DNA from: Pseudomonas sp. GM74
GTDB taxonomy: Bacteria > Pseudomonadota > Gammaproteobacteria > Pseudomonadales > Pseudomonadaceae
Assembly: GCF_000282455.1 (NCBI RefSeq)
Contig: NZ_AKJG01000004.1
Coordinates: 62,001 to 126,000 of the forward strand
Length of the DNA: 64,000 bases
Direction: 5' to 3'
The notes under the pieces were generated by a model. That model was not told the DNA's origin, made no database searches, and saw only the letters and a program-made list of their open reading frames with translations. Made by a program: the position numbers and the translations under genes. Shown piece after piece: positions 10,356-19,784 of the stretch (position 1 is its first letter; every line of letters starts with the position of its first letter).

Positions 10356-11296
10356 TGAAAAAAGCACTCGACGCCAGCGCCCACGAAGACCTCGGCGATG
10401 ACTTTAAAAAGGCGCTGGAGGAAGGCTGGCTGCCGATCCGTGAAGTGGCGCGGCAAACCGGGGTCAATGCCGTGACCTTGCGCGCCTGGGAGCGGCGCTA
10501 CGGCCTGATCGTGCCGCTGCGCACACCCAAGGGCCATCGGTTGTTCTCGGCCGACCACGTGCAACGCATCCAGGCCATCCTCACCTGGCTCAACCGTGGC
10601 GTTGCCGTCAGCCAGGTCAAGCCATTGCTGGACACGCCGCAAGCCTTCAGCGAGTCCGTCGACAACGATTGGCACGCCTTGCTGCAAACGTTACTGCAGG
10701 CGGTCAGCCGATTGCAGGAACGCGCCCTGGATGACAGCGTCAATCAGGCGATGGCGCTGTACCCGCCGCGAACCCTGTGCGAGCAATTGCTGATGCCTTT
10801 GCTGGCCGCTCTGGAGCAACGCTGGCAAGGCCAGTTCGGGGCGCAGATGGAGCGAGGATTTTTTTGTGCCTGGCTGCGCAGCAAGTTCGGTGCGCGCATC
10901 TACCATAACAATCGTCAGTTGCGCACCGCGCCGCTGCTGCTGGTCAACCACTCGGACCTGCCCATGGAGCCGCACCTGTGGCTCACGGCTTGGCTGATCA
11001 GCAGTGCGGATTGCCCGGTGGAGGTCTTCGACTGGCCGCTGCCTGTCGGTGAATTGGCATTGGCCGTTGAACTTCTGCAACCCCGCGGGGTTCTGCTGTA
11101 CTCAAGCAAAGCCCTGAATCCGGCGCAGTTGCCGAAACTTTTCAAAGGTGTCAGTTGCCCAAAAATGATTGCCGGACCAACGGTATGCATCCACCAAACC
11201 GAGTTGTCCGTCAGTGCTGCCGAGATCGCTGACTTGTACCTGGCCGAAGATCCGTTGTCGGCACATCAGGCACTCGTTCAGCACGGGCTGATTTAA
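10355..11296 (+). CDS. MerR-family regulator, LitR/CarH-like with degenerate B12 fold
   Basis: A 313-residue transcription factor. The MerR helix-turn-helix is at about residues 25-95 (IREVARQTGVNAVTLRAWERR followed by RLFSADHVQRI). It is followed by a helical bundle and a C-terminal domain shaped like a cobalamin-binding Rossmann fold (LLLVNHSDLPMEPHLWLTAW). The E-x-H-x-x-G signature of CarH is reduced to EPHLWL, lacking the glycine, and the Trp/His cap motif is not seen. This fits class II LitR proteins, which I recall working with a LOV photoreceptor rather than B12 in P. putida. No LOV gene is in this window. The start overlaps the upstream stop. Confidence 0.85.
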   Translation: MKKALDASAHEDLGDDFKKALEEGWLPIREVARQTGVNAVTLRAWERRYGLIVPLRTPKGHRLFSADHVQRIQAILTWLNRGVAVSQVKPLLDTPQAFSESVDNDWHALLQTLLQAVSRLQERALDDSVNQAMALYPPRTLCEQLLMPLLAALEQRWQGQFGAQMERGFFCAWLRSKFGARIYHNNRQLRTAPLLLVNHSDLPMEPHLWLTAWLISSADCPVEVFDWPLPVGELALAVELLQPRGVLLYSSKALNPAQLPKLFKGVSCPKMIAGPTVCIHQTELSVSAAEIADLYLAEDPLSAHQALVQHGLI

Positions 11297-11317
11297 ATGA
11301 ATCCCGCGGATAGCAGA

Positions 11318-12760
11318 ATGCAATTGATCTGGCTGCGCAGCGACCTGCGCCTACATGACAACACCGCCCTCTCGGCCGCCGCGGCTAACGGCCCCTGCAT
11401 GGCGGTGTATCTGCTGAGTCCGCAACAATGGCTGGAACACGACGATGCGCCCTGCAAAGTGGACTTCTGGCTGCGTAACCTGCGCCAGCTGAGCCATGAA
11501 CTGGGGCAACTGAACATTCCTCTGCTGATCCGCCGGGCGCCGCGCTGGGATGATGCACCCAAGATATTGCTGACCCTGTGTCGACAGTGGCAGGTCGACG
11601 CGTTACACCTCAACGATGAATACGGCATCCACGAGTCCCGTCGCGATGCAGCAGTCGCCCGGACCCTACAGGCCGAAGGCATCGAAGTTCGCCGCTACCT
11701 CGATCAATTGCTGTTCAAGCCCGGGAGCGTGCTGACCCGGACCGGCACTTACTTTCAGGTCTTCAGTCAGTTCCGCAAAATCTGCTACGAACGATTGCAC
11801 CACTCGCTGCCCAACCTGGTCCGCGCACCGCACAAACAAGCGCCGCTGAACATTGCCAGCGATGCGCTCCCCTTGAGTGTCGACGGTTTTGCAACACCCG
11901 ATGAGTACCTGCGCAACCTGTGGCCGGCGGGCGAAGCCGAAGCCAGGCATCGCCTCGACAGCTTTAGCGATGCGCAGATCGAGCACTATCAAAGCGAACG
12001 GGACTTCCCGGCGAAGTCCGGCACCAGTCAGCTTTCAGCCTATCTGGCCGCCGGGGTGATTTCTGTGCGCCAATGCCTGCACGCGGCCTTGAACAGCAAT
12101 CAGGGTGAATTCGAAAGCGGCAAGACCGGCGCCGTCACCTGGATCAACGAACTGCTGTGGCGCGAGTTCTACAAACACATACTGGTGGGCTACCCACGGG
12201 TTTCCCGGCACCGCGCGTTTCGTCCGGAAACCGAAGCGCTGGCCTGGCGCAATGCCCCCGAAGAACTGGCCGCCTGGCAACAGGCGCGTACCGGCTTGCC
12301 AATCATCGACGCCGCCATGCGCCAACTGTTGGCAACCGGCTGGATGCATAACCGCCTGCGCATGGTGGTGGCGATGTTCCTGACCAAAAACCTGCTGATC
12401 GACTGGCGCGAAGGCGAACGCTTTTTCATGCGTCACCTGATCGATGGCGACCTGGCGGCAAACAATGGTGGCTGGCAGTGGAGTTCCTCCACCGGCACCG
12501 ACCCGGCGCCTTACTTCCGGATTTTCAACCCGTTGAGCCAGTCGGAAAAATTCGACCCCGAAGGCGTATTCATCAAGCAATGGCTGCCGGAACTGGCCGG
12601 CTTGAATAAAAAAGACGTGCACAACCCCGCCAATCTCGGCGGCCTTTTCGGTGTTGTGGATTACCCCTCAGCGATCGTCGACCTGAGTACTTCTCGTACG
12701 CGTGCGTTGACGGCATTCAAAAACCTGCCCTCGCGGCAATACGCCGCCGTTGGGTCATGA
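11318..12760 (+). CDS. phrB: Deoxyribodipyrimidine photolyase
   Basis: Light-driven repair of cyclobutane pyrimidine dimers using FAD and an antenna pigment. The 480-residue protein has the N-terminal photolyase alpha/beta domain (MQLIWLRSDLRLHDN) and a C-terminal FAD-binding domain with WINELLWREFYKHIL, TGWMHNRLRMV and NNGGWQWSSSTGTDPAPYFR. The ATG at 11318 fits family N-termini; an in-frame ATG at 11297, touching the regulator stop, would add seven residues. It is the fourth position of a tightly packed operon and its stop overlaps the ATG of a small ORF. Confidence 0.95.
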   Translation: MQLIWLRSDLRLHDNTALSAAAANGPCMAVYLLSPQQWLEHDDAPCKVDFWLRNLRQLSHELGQLNIPLLIRRAPRWDDAPKILLTLCRQWQVDALHLNDEYGIHESRRDAAVARTLQAEGIEVRRYLDQLLFKPGSVLTRTGTYFQVFSQFRKICYERLHHSLPNLVRAPHKQAPLNIASDALPLSVDGFATPDEYLRNLWPAGEAEARHRLDSFSDAQIEHYQSERDFPAKSGTSQLSAYLAAGVISVRQCLHAALNSNQGEFESGKTGAVTWINELLWREFYKHILVGYPRVSRHRAFRPETEALAWRNAPEELAAWQQARTGLPIIDAAMRQLLATGWMHNRLRMVVAMFLTKNLLIDWREGERFFMRHLIDGDLAANNGGWQWSSSTGTDPAPYFRIFNPLSQSEKFDPEGVFIKQWLPELAGLNKKDVHNPANLGGLFGVVDYPSAIVDLSTSRTRALTAFKNLPSRQYAAVGS

Positions 12761-12861
12761 ATTACCGCCACCGGGATGACTTCGATGCCGGGGCTTTGCA
12801 TTATGGACAATTACCCGTATTGGGCCGGGCAATTACCCGGGTGAAAAGGAGATTGGGATGA
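12757..12861 (+). CDS. Small ORF (34 aa) coupled to phrB and the SDR gene
   Basis: The ATG overlaps the phrB stop in an ATGA, and its own TGA overlaps the ATG of the following dehydrogenase in a second ATGA, so it fills the 97-bp gap exactly. The product is basic at its C-terminus (ITRVKRRLG) with a HYGQLPVLGRA core. The ribosome-binding site for the next gene (AAAAGGAG) lies inside it. I do not recognise the peptide. It could be a real small protein, a coupling cistron or the remnant of a longer gene; conservation of the frame in related strains would decide. Confidence 0.5.
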   Translation: MNYRHRDDFDAGALHYGQLPVLGRAITRVKRRLG

Positions 12862-13640
12862 GTCGGACACTCGCACGACGATACTGGCTGACGGGTGCAA
12901 GCAGCGGCATCGGTGCCGCCCTTGCCGAAGAAATCCTCAAGACCGGTGCACACCTGGCCGTCAGTTCGCGCACCGTGGCACCACTCAAAGGCTTGTCGCT
13001 ACGTTACCCGGGGCAGGTACTGGTGGTCGCCGGGGACCTGACCAACAGCCAGACCGTACGTGAGATCGGCGAGCAGATTGCCGAGGACTGGGGCTCGCTG
13101 GACACCGTGATACTCAACGCCGGCACCTGCGAGTACGTGGATGCCAAGCAGTTCGATGCGTCGATTGTCGAGCACGTGGTGCGTACCAATCTGTTGGCCA
13201 GTAATTATTGCATTGACGCTGCCGTGCCTTTGCTGCGGGCCGGCACCGCACCGCATATGGTAGCCATGGCCAGTACGGTGACCTACCTGCCGCTGCCCAA
13301 GGCAGAAGCCTGCGGCACCTCGAAGGCCGGGCTGCGTTACCTGTTCGAATCCCTGCGCGTTGACCTGGCCCCGGAAGGCATAGAACTCACAGTGATCAGC
13401 CCCGGGGTTGTCGAGGCGCCTCTGACGGCGAAAAACGACTCCCCCATGGCCTTGAGCTGGTCGGTGGAGAAAGCCGCGCGGCACATCTTCGACAAACTCA
13501 AGGACCGCCCGTTGGAGATCGCTTTCCCGGCAGCGTTCATGGCCGCCCTCTGGCCGCTCTCCAGACGGCCGGACCAAGTGAAACTGGAGATCGGCAAACC
13601 CATGGTGCGCAGCCAGCCGCCGATCAAGGATCAACCGTAA
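12858..13640 (+). CDS. Short-chain dehydrogenase/reductase with altered active site
   Basis: A 260-residue classical SDR. The cofactor motif LTGASSGIGAALAEEI is at about residues 11-26, NAG at about 91-93 and the catalytic serine region MASTVTYLPLP near 135-145. The YxxxK motif reads C-G-T-S-K: Cys152 stands where the catalytic tyrosine should be, while Lys156 is kept. A single A-to-G change (TAC to TGC) would explain this. It is the last gene of the photolyase operon and may reduce a carbonyl substrate if still active; function unproven. Confidence 0.88.
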   Translation: MSRTLARRYWLTGASSGIGAALAEEILKTGAHLAVSSRTVAPLKGLSLRYPGQVLVVAGDLTNSQTVREIGEQIAEDWGSLDTVILNAGTCEYVDAKQFDASIVEHVVRTNLLASNYCIDAAVPLLRAGTAPHMVAMASTVTYLPLPKAEACGTSKAGLRYLFESLRVDLAPEGIELTVISPGVVEAPLTAKNDSPMALSWSVEKAARHIFDKLKDRPLEIAFPAAFMAALWPLSRRPDQVKLEIGKPMVRSQPPIKDQP

Positions 13641-13738
13641 AAAGCGCCATCTTCGGCAACGGCATCCCGGACGTTCGATCCTTGAGCGTCCGTCAGACCT
13701 TCCACACAGCACCCGGCGACTGCCTTACACTGCGCGCC

Positions 13739-14044
13739 ATGAAAACCATCCCCCATACGCAAATCGCGGAACCCGCGGTCACCTGCTCGACCTGCGCAGC
13801 CTGCTGCTGCCAGCTCGAAGTCATGCTGATCACCGATACGGGTGTGCCTGAACGGTTCATCGATACCGATGACTGGGGCGGGGAAGTGATGCTGCGCCTG
13901 GATGACGGTTGGTGTGCCGCGCTGGATCGCAACACGATGATGTGCACCATCTACGAAAAACGCCCGCTGATCTGCCGGGAGTTCGAAATGGGTGCACCGG
14001 AGTGCATCGACGAACGCCAGGGGATTTCGACGGCGTATCGCTAG
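13739..14044 (+). CDS. YkgJ-family cysteine-cluster protein
   Basis: A 101-residue protein of the YkgJ/Fe-S zinc-ribbon-like class. Cysteines occur in CSTCAACCC near residues 13-21, then WCAALD, MCTIYEKRPLICREFE and PEC, giving the characteristic multi-Cys arrangement for binding zinc or an Fe-S cluster. The ATG at 13739 was preferred because the longer frame would begin with TTG. No signal peptide. Its biochemical role is not known. Confidence 0.85.
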   Translation: MKTIPHTQIAEPAVTCSTCAACCCQLEVMLITDTGVPERFIDTDDWGGEVMLRLDDGWCAALDRNTMMCTIYEKRPLICREFEMGAPECIDERQGISTAYR

Positions 14045-14064
14045 TCTGAAGTTGTCCCAATACC

Positions 14065-14158
14065 AATGTGGGAGCGGGCTTGCTCGCGAAAGCGTCAGGT
14101 CAGTCGATTACAGTGTCGGCTGATCCACTGCTTTCGCGAGCAAGCCCGCTCCCACATT
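14065..14158. repeat. REPIN (GTGGGAGCGGGCTTGCTCGCGAAAGC arms)
   Basis: AATGTGGGAGCGGGCTTGCT and its inverted partner ending CCCGCTCCCACATT form arms of about 30 bases. The arms enclose a spacer of about 40 bases. The repeat lies between convergent genes. Confidence 0.9.
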
Positions 14159-14175
14159 TAGTGCAGCATCGGTGC

Positions 14176-14694
14176 TTACAACGGCAACGTGTAATGCAGC
14201 GAGTAGCTTTCTACACCATCGTTGGAACTGGCGAGCCCGGCGTTGGAATAGTGCGTCGCGCGGACCCCGACTTCGTGGCCGCCATTGAAGCGCAGGCCAA
14301 AACCGAACCGATCTTCAAACTGGAAAGAACTGCCCAGGTTGTTGTCTTCGATTCGCGTATTGGAGAACGCCGCCACGCCAATGCCTGCTTCAACGTAGGG
14401 CTTGACGTTCTGGCCGGCAAACTCGTAAACGAACACCGGGGAGAACGACAGGCTGTTATTGCTCGACGTCTTGTCGCCTTCCCAATAGGTGTAGGCGCCG
14501 CTCCAGTAACCGGTCACGCGACCAATATCACTCTGGCACCAGCTCTGATCCCAATCGAATTGCATGCCCAGCCGATACGTCATGGTCGAATCGCTGGTCT
14601 GACCAACCGCGAACTCCACACCTGCCGCCTGCGCGGTAAAAGTGTGCCCCATCAGTGCGGCCGCAATCGCGGCCAAGCAGAATAGTCGCTTCAC
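14176..14694 (-). CDS. pagL: Lipid A 3-O-deacylase PagL
   Basis: Outer-membrane beta-barrel esterase that removes the 3-O-linked acyl chain from lipid A. The 172-residue precursor has a signal peptide (KRLFCLAAIAAALMGHTFTA) and a catalytic triad visible as His148, Ser150 (ATHYSNAG) and Glu162 (GVESYS), spaced as in P. aeruginosa PagL. The start is GTG, chosen because AGGAAG precedes it by seven bases and it begins the signal peptide; a longer frame exists upstream. It sits next to murI as in P. aeruginosa. Confidence 0.92.
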   Translation of the reverse strand: MKRLFCLAAIAAALMGHTFTAQAAGVEFAVGQTSDSTMTYRLGMQFDWDQSWCQSDIGRVTGYWSGAYTYWEGDKTSSNNSLSFSPVFVYEFAGQNVKPYVEAGIGVAAFSNTRIEDNNLGSSFQFEDRFGFGLRFNGGHEVGVRATHYSNAGLASSNDGVESYSLHYTLPL

Positions 14695-14816
14695 TTGAAA
14701 CTTCCTTTTGTGAACGATTTCGTATGGTTTTTTTGTTGCCAAACCCTGAAAAACTATAGAAGTCAGCGATTTATCAGAAGTTCACCCGACTCTTCGTATT
14801 CCCCCCGGACAGCCTT

Positions 14817-15608
14817 CTACCTGTTGAAGCTTCGCACAACACCAGAGGTATTCCACAGTATCGGCAAGATATTTCTGAAATGTAGCGGATCAGCGCTGGT
14901 CCAGAACTGCGCCTCACGGACCGGACCCTCGGCGAGCAGCTCGCTTTCGGCCAGCAGACGTTGAAGTTGCCGTGCGACGGCGGCGCCGGTGTCGATCAGG
15001 CTGATGTCATCGGGGATCATCTGCCGCAGCAACGGCTTGAGAAAGGGGTAATGGGTACAGCCGAGAATCAGGGTGTCCGCTCCGGCGGCCAGCAGTGGCC
15101 GAACATACCCGGCCAACAGCTGGCGCAACTCGGGGCTGCGCAGGTCGCCGCTTTCAATCAGCTCTACAAGCCCGGGACAGGGCTGGGTGATCACCTTCAC
15201 GTCCGTGGCGAAACGGTCGAGCAATGCGGCGAACTTGGCGCTCTGCAAGGTACCGGTAGTGGCCAGCACCCCCACCACACCGGAGCGGGTTGCGGCGGCG
15301 GCCGGCTTGACCGCCGGCTCCATGCCGACGATGGGCCATTGCGGATAGTCGCGACGCAAGTCGGCGACACCGGCAACCGTCGCCGTGTTGCACGCCAGCA
15401 CCAGGGCCTTGGCGCCCTGTTGCCGAAAGAAGTCGGCCATCACGCTGCAACGTTGCTGGATAAATTCCGGGGTTTTCTCGCCGTAGGGAATATTCCCGCA
15501 GTCGGCGACATACAACAGAGACTCATTGGGCAGCAATCGCTGGATCTCGGCCAGTACCGAGAGCCCCCCGACACCGGAGTCGAACACGCCAATCGGCGCT
15601 TCACGCAT
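14817..15608 (-). CDS. murI: Glutamate racemase
   Basis: Interconverts L- and D-glutamate for peptidoglycan synthesis. The 263-residue protein has [17 protein letters not shown] at the N-terminus and the two catalytic cysteines in [12 protein letters not shown] and [11 protein letters not shown]. The start MREAPIGVF overlaps the end of moeB by eight bases, so it is the distal gene of the hemA-prfA-prmC-moeB-murI operon. Confidence 0.96.
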   Translation of the reverse strand: MREAPIGVFDSGVGGLSVLAEIQRLLPNESLLYVADCGNIPYGEKTPEFIQQRCSVMADFFRQQGAKALVLACNTATVAGVADLRRDYPQWPIVGMEPAVKPAAAATRSGVVGVLATTGTLQSAKFAALLDRFATDVKVITQPCPGLVELIESGDLRSPELRQLLAGYVRPLLAAGADTLILGCTHYPFLKPLLRQMIPDDISLIDTGAAVARQLQRLLAESELLAEGPVREAQFWTSADPLHFRNILPILWNTSGVVRSFNR

Positions 15609-16356
15609 GTTTCGACCCACAGACGCTGCAACCCGGATCACGCTTGACCCGCAACTCACGGAAGCGCGTGCCCAAGGCATCGATCAACAACAGGCGCCCC
15701 ACCAGCGGCTCGCCGAATCCGGCCAGCAACTTCAGTGCTTCGAGCGCTTGCAGACTGCCGACCAGCCCCACCAGCGGACCGACCACGCCGGCCTCGCTAC
15801 AGGTCAATTCAGCTTCGCTGCCGTGCCCGTATAAACAGTGGTAGCACGGACTCTCCGGCCGACGCGGATCAAATACCGACAGTTGCCCTTCGAGGCGAAT
15901 CGCCGCGCCGCTAACCAGCGGTTTGCCGGCGGCTACGCAAGCGGCATTGACCGCTTCACGGGTGGAAAAATTGTCGGAACAATCGAGGACCAGATCCACC
16001 CCGGCCACCACGGCGGCCAGGGAATCTTCGTCCAGCGCCGCACGATGGGCGATCAGCTGGATCTCGGGGTTGATCGCGCTCAGGCGCTTGATTGCCGAAT
16101 CGACCTTGGTCATGCCGACGCTGTCGGTGTCGTGAATGATCTGGCGTTGCAGATTGGTCAGGTCGACCGTGTCAAAGTCCGCCAGGTGCAACTCGCCAAC
16201 GCCGGCGGCCGCCAGATACAGCGCCACTGGCGCGCCAAGGCCGCCAAGACCGACGATCAATACGCGGCTTTCCTTGAGCCGCAACTGGCCGTCGATATCG
16301 ATGTGTTGCAGCAGAATCTGCCGGCTGTAACGCAGCAACTCCTGATCATTCAGCAC
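15601..16356 (-). CDS. moeB: Molybdopterin-synthase adenylyltransferase
   Basis: An E1-like enzyme that adenylates the C-terminus of MoaD for molybdenum cofactor synthesis. It has 251 residues. The ATP-binding motif [19 protein letters not shown] is near residues 36-54, the [13 protein letters not shown] segment at about 60-72, and zinc cysteines in CYHC and the C-terminal CSVC. It overlaps prmC by seven bases. Confidence 0.94.
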   Translation of the reverse strand: MLNDQELLRYSRQILLQHIDIDGQLRLKESRVLIVGLGGLGAPVALYLAAAGVGELHLADFDTVDLTNLQRQIIHDTDSVGMTKVDSAIKRLSAINPEIQLIAHRAALDEDSLAAVVAGVDLVLDCSDNFSTREAVNAACVAAGKPLVSGAAIRLEGQLSVFDPRRPESPCYHCLYGHGSEAELTCSEAGVVGPLVGLVGSLQALEALKLLAGFGEPLVGRLLLIDALGTRFRELRVKRDPGCSVCGSKHA

Positions 16357-17180
16357 GGCAGGCGCCCCAGACTGATGCGTTGATGACCGCCCAGATCGGT
16401 ACGGCTGTGGACTTCTTCAAAACCCCGGGTCAGCAGCAAATCGCGGACCGCCTCGGCCTGATCATAGCCGTGCTCGAGCATCAGCCAGCCACCGGCCTCC
16501 AGATGGTCCGGTGCCTGGGCGACGATCAGGCGCAGATCGTCGAGCCCGTCGACACCGGCCACCAGGGCGCTGGACGGTTCGAAGCGCACATCGCCCTCGA
16601 CCAGATGCGGATCGGCCGCTGAGATGTAGGGCGGATTACTGATGATCAGTTGAAAACGCTGGCCTTCCAAGGCGCTGAACCAATGGCTGCTCAGCACGGT
16701 GGCGTTGTTCAGGTGCAGACGCTGGCGATTGCGCTCGGCCAGGGCCACGGCTTCCAGCACGCGATCCACGGCAGTGACGTTCCAGGCCGGACGTTCGCTG
16801 GCCAGGGCCAGGGCAATCGCGCCGCTGCCGGTGCCGAGGTCGAGTACCTTGGCGGGAGTGGCCGGCAGCAGTTCCAGCGCGGCTTCCACCAGCAACTCGG
16901 TGTCGGGGCGCGGAATCAGCGTGTGCGGCGCCACTTCCAGGTCCAGCTTCCAGAAACCCTGCTGGCCGAGGATATAGGCCACCGGCTCACCGCTGCGTCG
17001 GCGCTGCAAATATTCGGCGAACGTCAGTGCCGCTTCACTCGGCACGATACGCTCCGGCCAGGTGTGCAGGAAACTGCGGGACTTGCCCAAGGCCGCCGCC
17101 AGCAGCAGTTCGGCATCCAGACGCGCCGTCGGGGAGTCAGGTAAATCGGCGGCGCGCAACAAACTGGCAATGATCGTCAT
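16350..17180 (-). CDS. prmC: Release factor glutamine methyltransferase
   Basis: Methylates the glutamine of the GGQ motif of release factors RF1 and RF2 using S-adenosylmethionine. The 276-residue protein has the SAM motif VLDLGTGSGAIALALA near residues 114-129 and the diagnostic NPPY tetrapeptide (LIISNPPYISAAD) near 180. It begins immediately after prfA, the gene of one of its substrates. Confidence 0.95.
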   Translation of the reverse strand: MTIIASLLRAADLPDSPTARLDAELLLAAALGKSRSFLHTWPERIVPSEAALTFAEYLQRRRSGEPVAYILGQQGFWKLDLEVAPHTLIPRPDTELLVEAALELLPATPAKVLDLGTGSGAIALALASERPAWNVTAVDRVLEAVALAERNRQRLHLNNATVLSSHWFSALEGQRFQLIISNPPYISAADPHLVEGDVRFEPSSALVAGVDGLDDLRLIVAQAPDHLEAGGWLMLEHGYDQAEAVRDLLLTRGFEEVHSRTDLGGHQRISLGRLPC

Positions 17181-18263
17181 TTACTCACCTATCGCTGCCA
17201 GTTGATCGGCCTGGTACTCGGCCAGCAACGGCTCGATCACCGCCTCGACACCGCCGGCGAGGATCTCGTCGAGGGAATACAAGGTCAGGTTGACCCGGTG
17301 GTCGGTGACCCGGCCCTGGGCAAAATTATAGGTGCGGATGCGCTCGGATCGGTCGCCGGAGCCGACCAGCAACTTGCGCTCGCTGGCGATGGCGTTGGCC
17401 GCGGCGGAGGTCTGCTGATCGTTCAGCTTGGCCGACAACCAGGACATCGCCCGTGCGCGGTTCTTGTGCTGCGAACGCTCTTCCTGGCACTCGACCACGA
17501 TGCCGGACGGCAAGTGCGTGATACGGATCGCCGAGTCGGTCTTGTTGACGTGCTGGCCACCGGCGCCGGAGGAGCGATAGGTGTCGATGCGCAGGTCCGC
17601 CGGGTTGATCTCGATGGCCTCCTGTTCGTCCGGCTCGGGCAGTACCGCCACGGTGCAGGCCGAGGTGTGGATGCGGCCCTGGGACTCGGTCGCCGGAACC
17701 CGCTGCACACGGTGTGCGCCGGATTCGAACTTCAGCTTGCCATAGACGTTGTCGCCCTCGACCCGGGCAATCACCTCTTTATAGCCGCCGTGCTCACCCT
17801 CGTTTTCCGAGAGGATCTCCACCCGCCAGCCACGACGCTCGGCATAACGCGAATACATGCGGAACAGGTCGCCGGAGAAAATCGCCGCTTCGTCACCGCC
17901 GGTACCGGCACGGATCTCGAGGAACACGTTGCGCCCGTCGTTCGGGTCCTTGGGCAGCAGCATGCGCTGCAGGTCGGCTTCGAGCGTGACCAGGCGCTCC
18001 TTGGCTTCGCGGACTTCTTCCACGGCCATTTCACGCATGTCCGGGTCGCTGTCCTTGAGCAGTGCCTGGGCGCCTTCAAGGTCGTCCTGCACTTTCAGCA
18101 GTTCTTTATAGGCGCCCACGATCGGTTCAACTTCCGCGTACTCCTTGGAATAGGTGCGGAATTTGTTCTGATCGGAAATGACCTCGCCGTCGCCCAGCAG
18201 GGCAGTCAATTCCTCGAAACGGTCCTGGAGGATATCCAGCTTATTGAGCAGTGACGCTTTCAT
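17181..18263 (-). CDS. prfA: Peptide chain release factor 1
   Basis: Recognises UAA and UAG and triggers peptide release. It has 360 residues, with the codon-recognition tripeptide PAT in [14 protein letters not shown] (about residues 185-198) and the catalytic GGQ in [17 protein letters not shown] (about 230-245). Its ATG overlaps the end of hemA by four bases. Confidence 0.97.
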   Translation of the reverse strand: MKASLLNKLDILQDRFEELTALLGDGEVISDQNKFRTYSKEYAEVEPIVGAYKELLKVQDDLEGAQALLKDSDPDMREMAVEEVREAKERLVTLEADLQRMLLPKDPNDGRNVFLEIRAGTGGDEAAIFSGDLFRMYSRYAERRGWRVEILSENEGEHGGYKEVIARVEGDNVYGKLKFESGAHRVQRVPATESQGRIHTSACTVAVLPEPDEQEAIEINPADLRIDTYRSSGAGGQHVNKTDSAIRITHLPSGIVVECQEERSQHKNRARAMSWLSAKLNDQQTSAAANAIASERKLLVGSGDRSERIRTYNFAQGRVTDHRVNLTLYSLDEILAGGVEAVIEPLLAEYQADQLAAIGE

Positions 18264-19549
18264 TGCGGTTTTTTATCCGAAAAGCTATCCGATGAGCCCT
18301 CACCGAGGGCAAAGAGTTCCTGGGCCATCGCCAGCGCATCCAGGCGACCTTCGGCAGAGAGCTTTTTCAACTGCACGCTCGGTGCGTGCAACAGTTTGTT
18401 GGTCAGCCCGCGGGCCAGTTGCACCAGCACCTCTTCGGCACTGCTGCCGTTGGCCAGCATGCGCTGGGCCTTTTGCAATTCTTCGTCGCGCAGGCGTTCG
18501 CTCTGTTGACGATAGGCCTTGAGCACGTCCACCGCCGCCAATTCACGCAGGCGGATCATGAAGTCTTCGGCGCCGACCGAGACCATCTCTTCGGCGGCCT
18601 GGGCTGCGCCCTGACGGCTCTTGAGGTTCTCGGCGACCACTTCGTGGAGATCGTCGACGCTATAGAGGTAAACGTCGTCCAGTTCGCCGACTTCTGGCTC
18701 GATGTCTCGCGGAACAGCGATATCCACCATGAAGATCGGTTTGTGCTTGCGCAGTTTCAAGGCGCTTTCCACCGCCCCCTTGCCCAGGATCGGCAACTGG
18801 CTGGCGGTGGAACTGATGACGATATCGCTGCGCACCAGCTCTGCCGGAATATCCGACAACAACACCGCATGGGCGCCAAACTGCTCGGCCAGGATGCTCG
18901 CGCGCTCCAGGGTACGGTTGGCGACCACTATGCGTTTTACACCCAGGTCATGCAGATGGCGGGCGACCAGAGTGATGGTCTCGCCGGCGCCGATCAACAA
19001 GGCCTGGCTGCGTTGCAGGTCGCTGAAAATCTGCTTGGCCAGGCTCACCGCGGCAAACGCCACCGACACCGGGTTCTCGCCGATGGCCGTGTCGGTGCGC
19101 ACCTGCTTGGCCGCATTGAACGTGGCCTGGAACAAGCGCCCGAGCAATGGCCCGATAGTCCCGGCCTCGCGGGCCACGGCATAGGCCGATTTCATCTGGC
19201 CGAGAATCTGCGGTTCGCCCAACACCAGCGAGTCGAGCCCGGAAGCGACCCGCATCATGTGACGAACTGCCGCATCATCTTCATGCACATAGGCGCTTTC
19301 GCGCAGCTCGTCGTAGCTCAAATGATGATATTCGGCCAGCCAGCGCAGCACGATCTCCGCCGACAGGTGATCCTGTTCTATATAGAGTTCACTGCGATTG
19401 CAGGTGGAGAGGATCGCAGCTTCGCGGCTGTCGGTGAGTCGGCAGAGCTGCTGCAAGGCCTCAACCAGCTGCTCAGGGGTAAAAGCCACGCGCTCGCGGA
19501 CGTCTACTGAAGCAGTCTTGTGGTTAATACCGAGTGCAAGGAAGGCCAT
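18260..19549 (-). CDS. hemA: Glutamyl-tRNA reductase
   Basis: Reduces glutamyl-tRNA to glutamate-1-semialdehyde in the first committed step of heme synthesis. It has 429 residues. The catalytic cysteine is in STCNRSELY near residue 50, the NADPH domain around [16 protein letters not shown] (about 185-200), and a C-terminal dimerisation helix follows. First gene of a five-gene operon; it diverges from the TPR-lolB-ispE operon. Confidence 0.96.
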   Translation of the reverse strand: MAFLALGINHKTASVDVRERVAFTPEQLVEALQQLCRLTDSREAAILSTCNRSELYIEQDHLSAEIVLRWLAEYHHLSYDELRESAYVHEDDAAVRHMMRVASGLDSLVLGEPQILGQMKSAYAVAREAGTIGPLLGRLFQATFNAAKQVRTDTAIGENPVSVAFAAVSLAKQIFSDLQRSQALLIGAGETITLVARHLHDLGVKRIVVANRTLERASILAEQFGAHAVLLSDIPAELVRSDIVISSTASQLPILGKGAVESALKLRKHKPIFMVDIAVPRDIEPEVGELDDVYLYSVDDLHEVVAENLKSRQGAAQAAEEMVSVGAEDFMIRLRELAAVDVLKAYRQQSERLRDEELQKAQRMLANGSSAEEVLVQLARGLTNKLLHAPSVQLKKLSAEGRLDALAMAQELFALGEGSSDSFSDKKPQ

Positions 19550-19784
19550 TCAAAGTCGCTGATGGTGACGTGAAGCCGACAATTGTCCTACTTCGACGGA
19601 GTCAGAACAACTACTCGATATCTATCGCGCCATCAGGCGCTGCTGCGGGTTGCGAGCAGTTCTCGTTTACACAGGCATCAGGGTGATCCGGATCGGGTTG
19701 GCAGGTAAATTGCCGGGCCGGTTATGTTTGGCCGAAAGCTTGTGTCATGATGATCCGACCGCAGGTTAGTCGTCCTCTTCCTAT

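Noticed and set aside
14065..14158. REP arrays as a possible CRISPR array.
   Set aside because: Repeats are inverted pairs, not direct repeats with regular unique spacers, and no cas genes are present.
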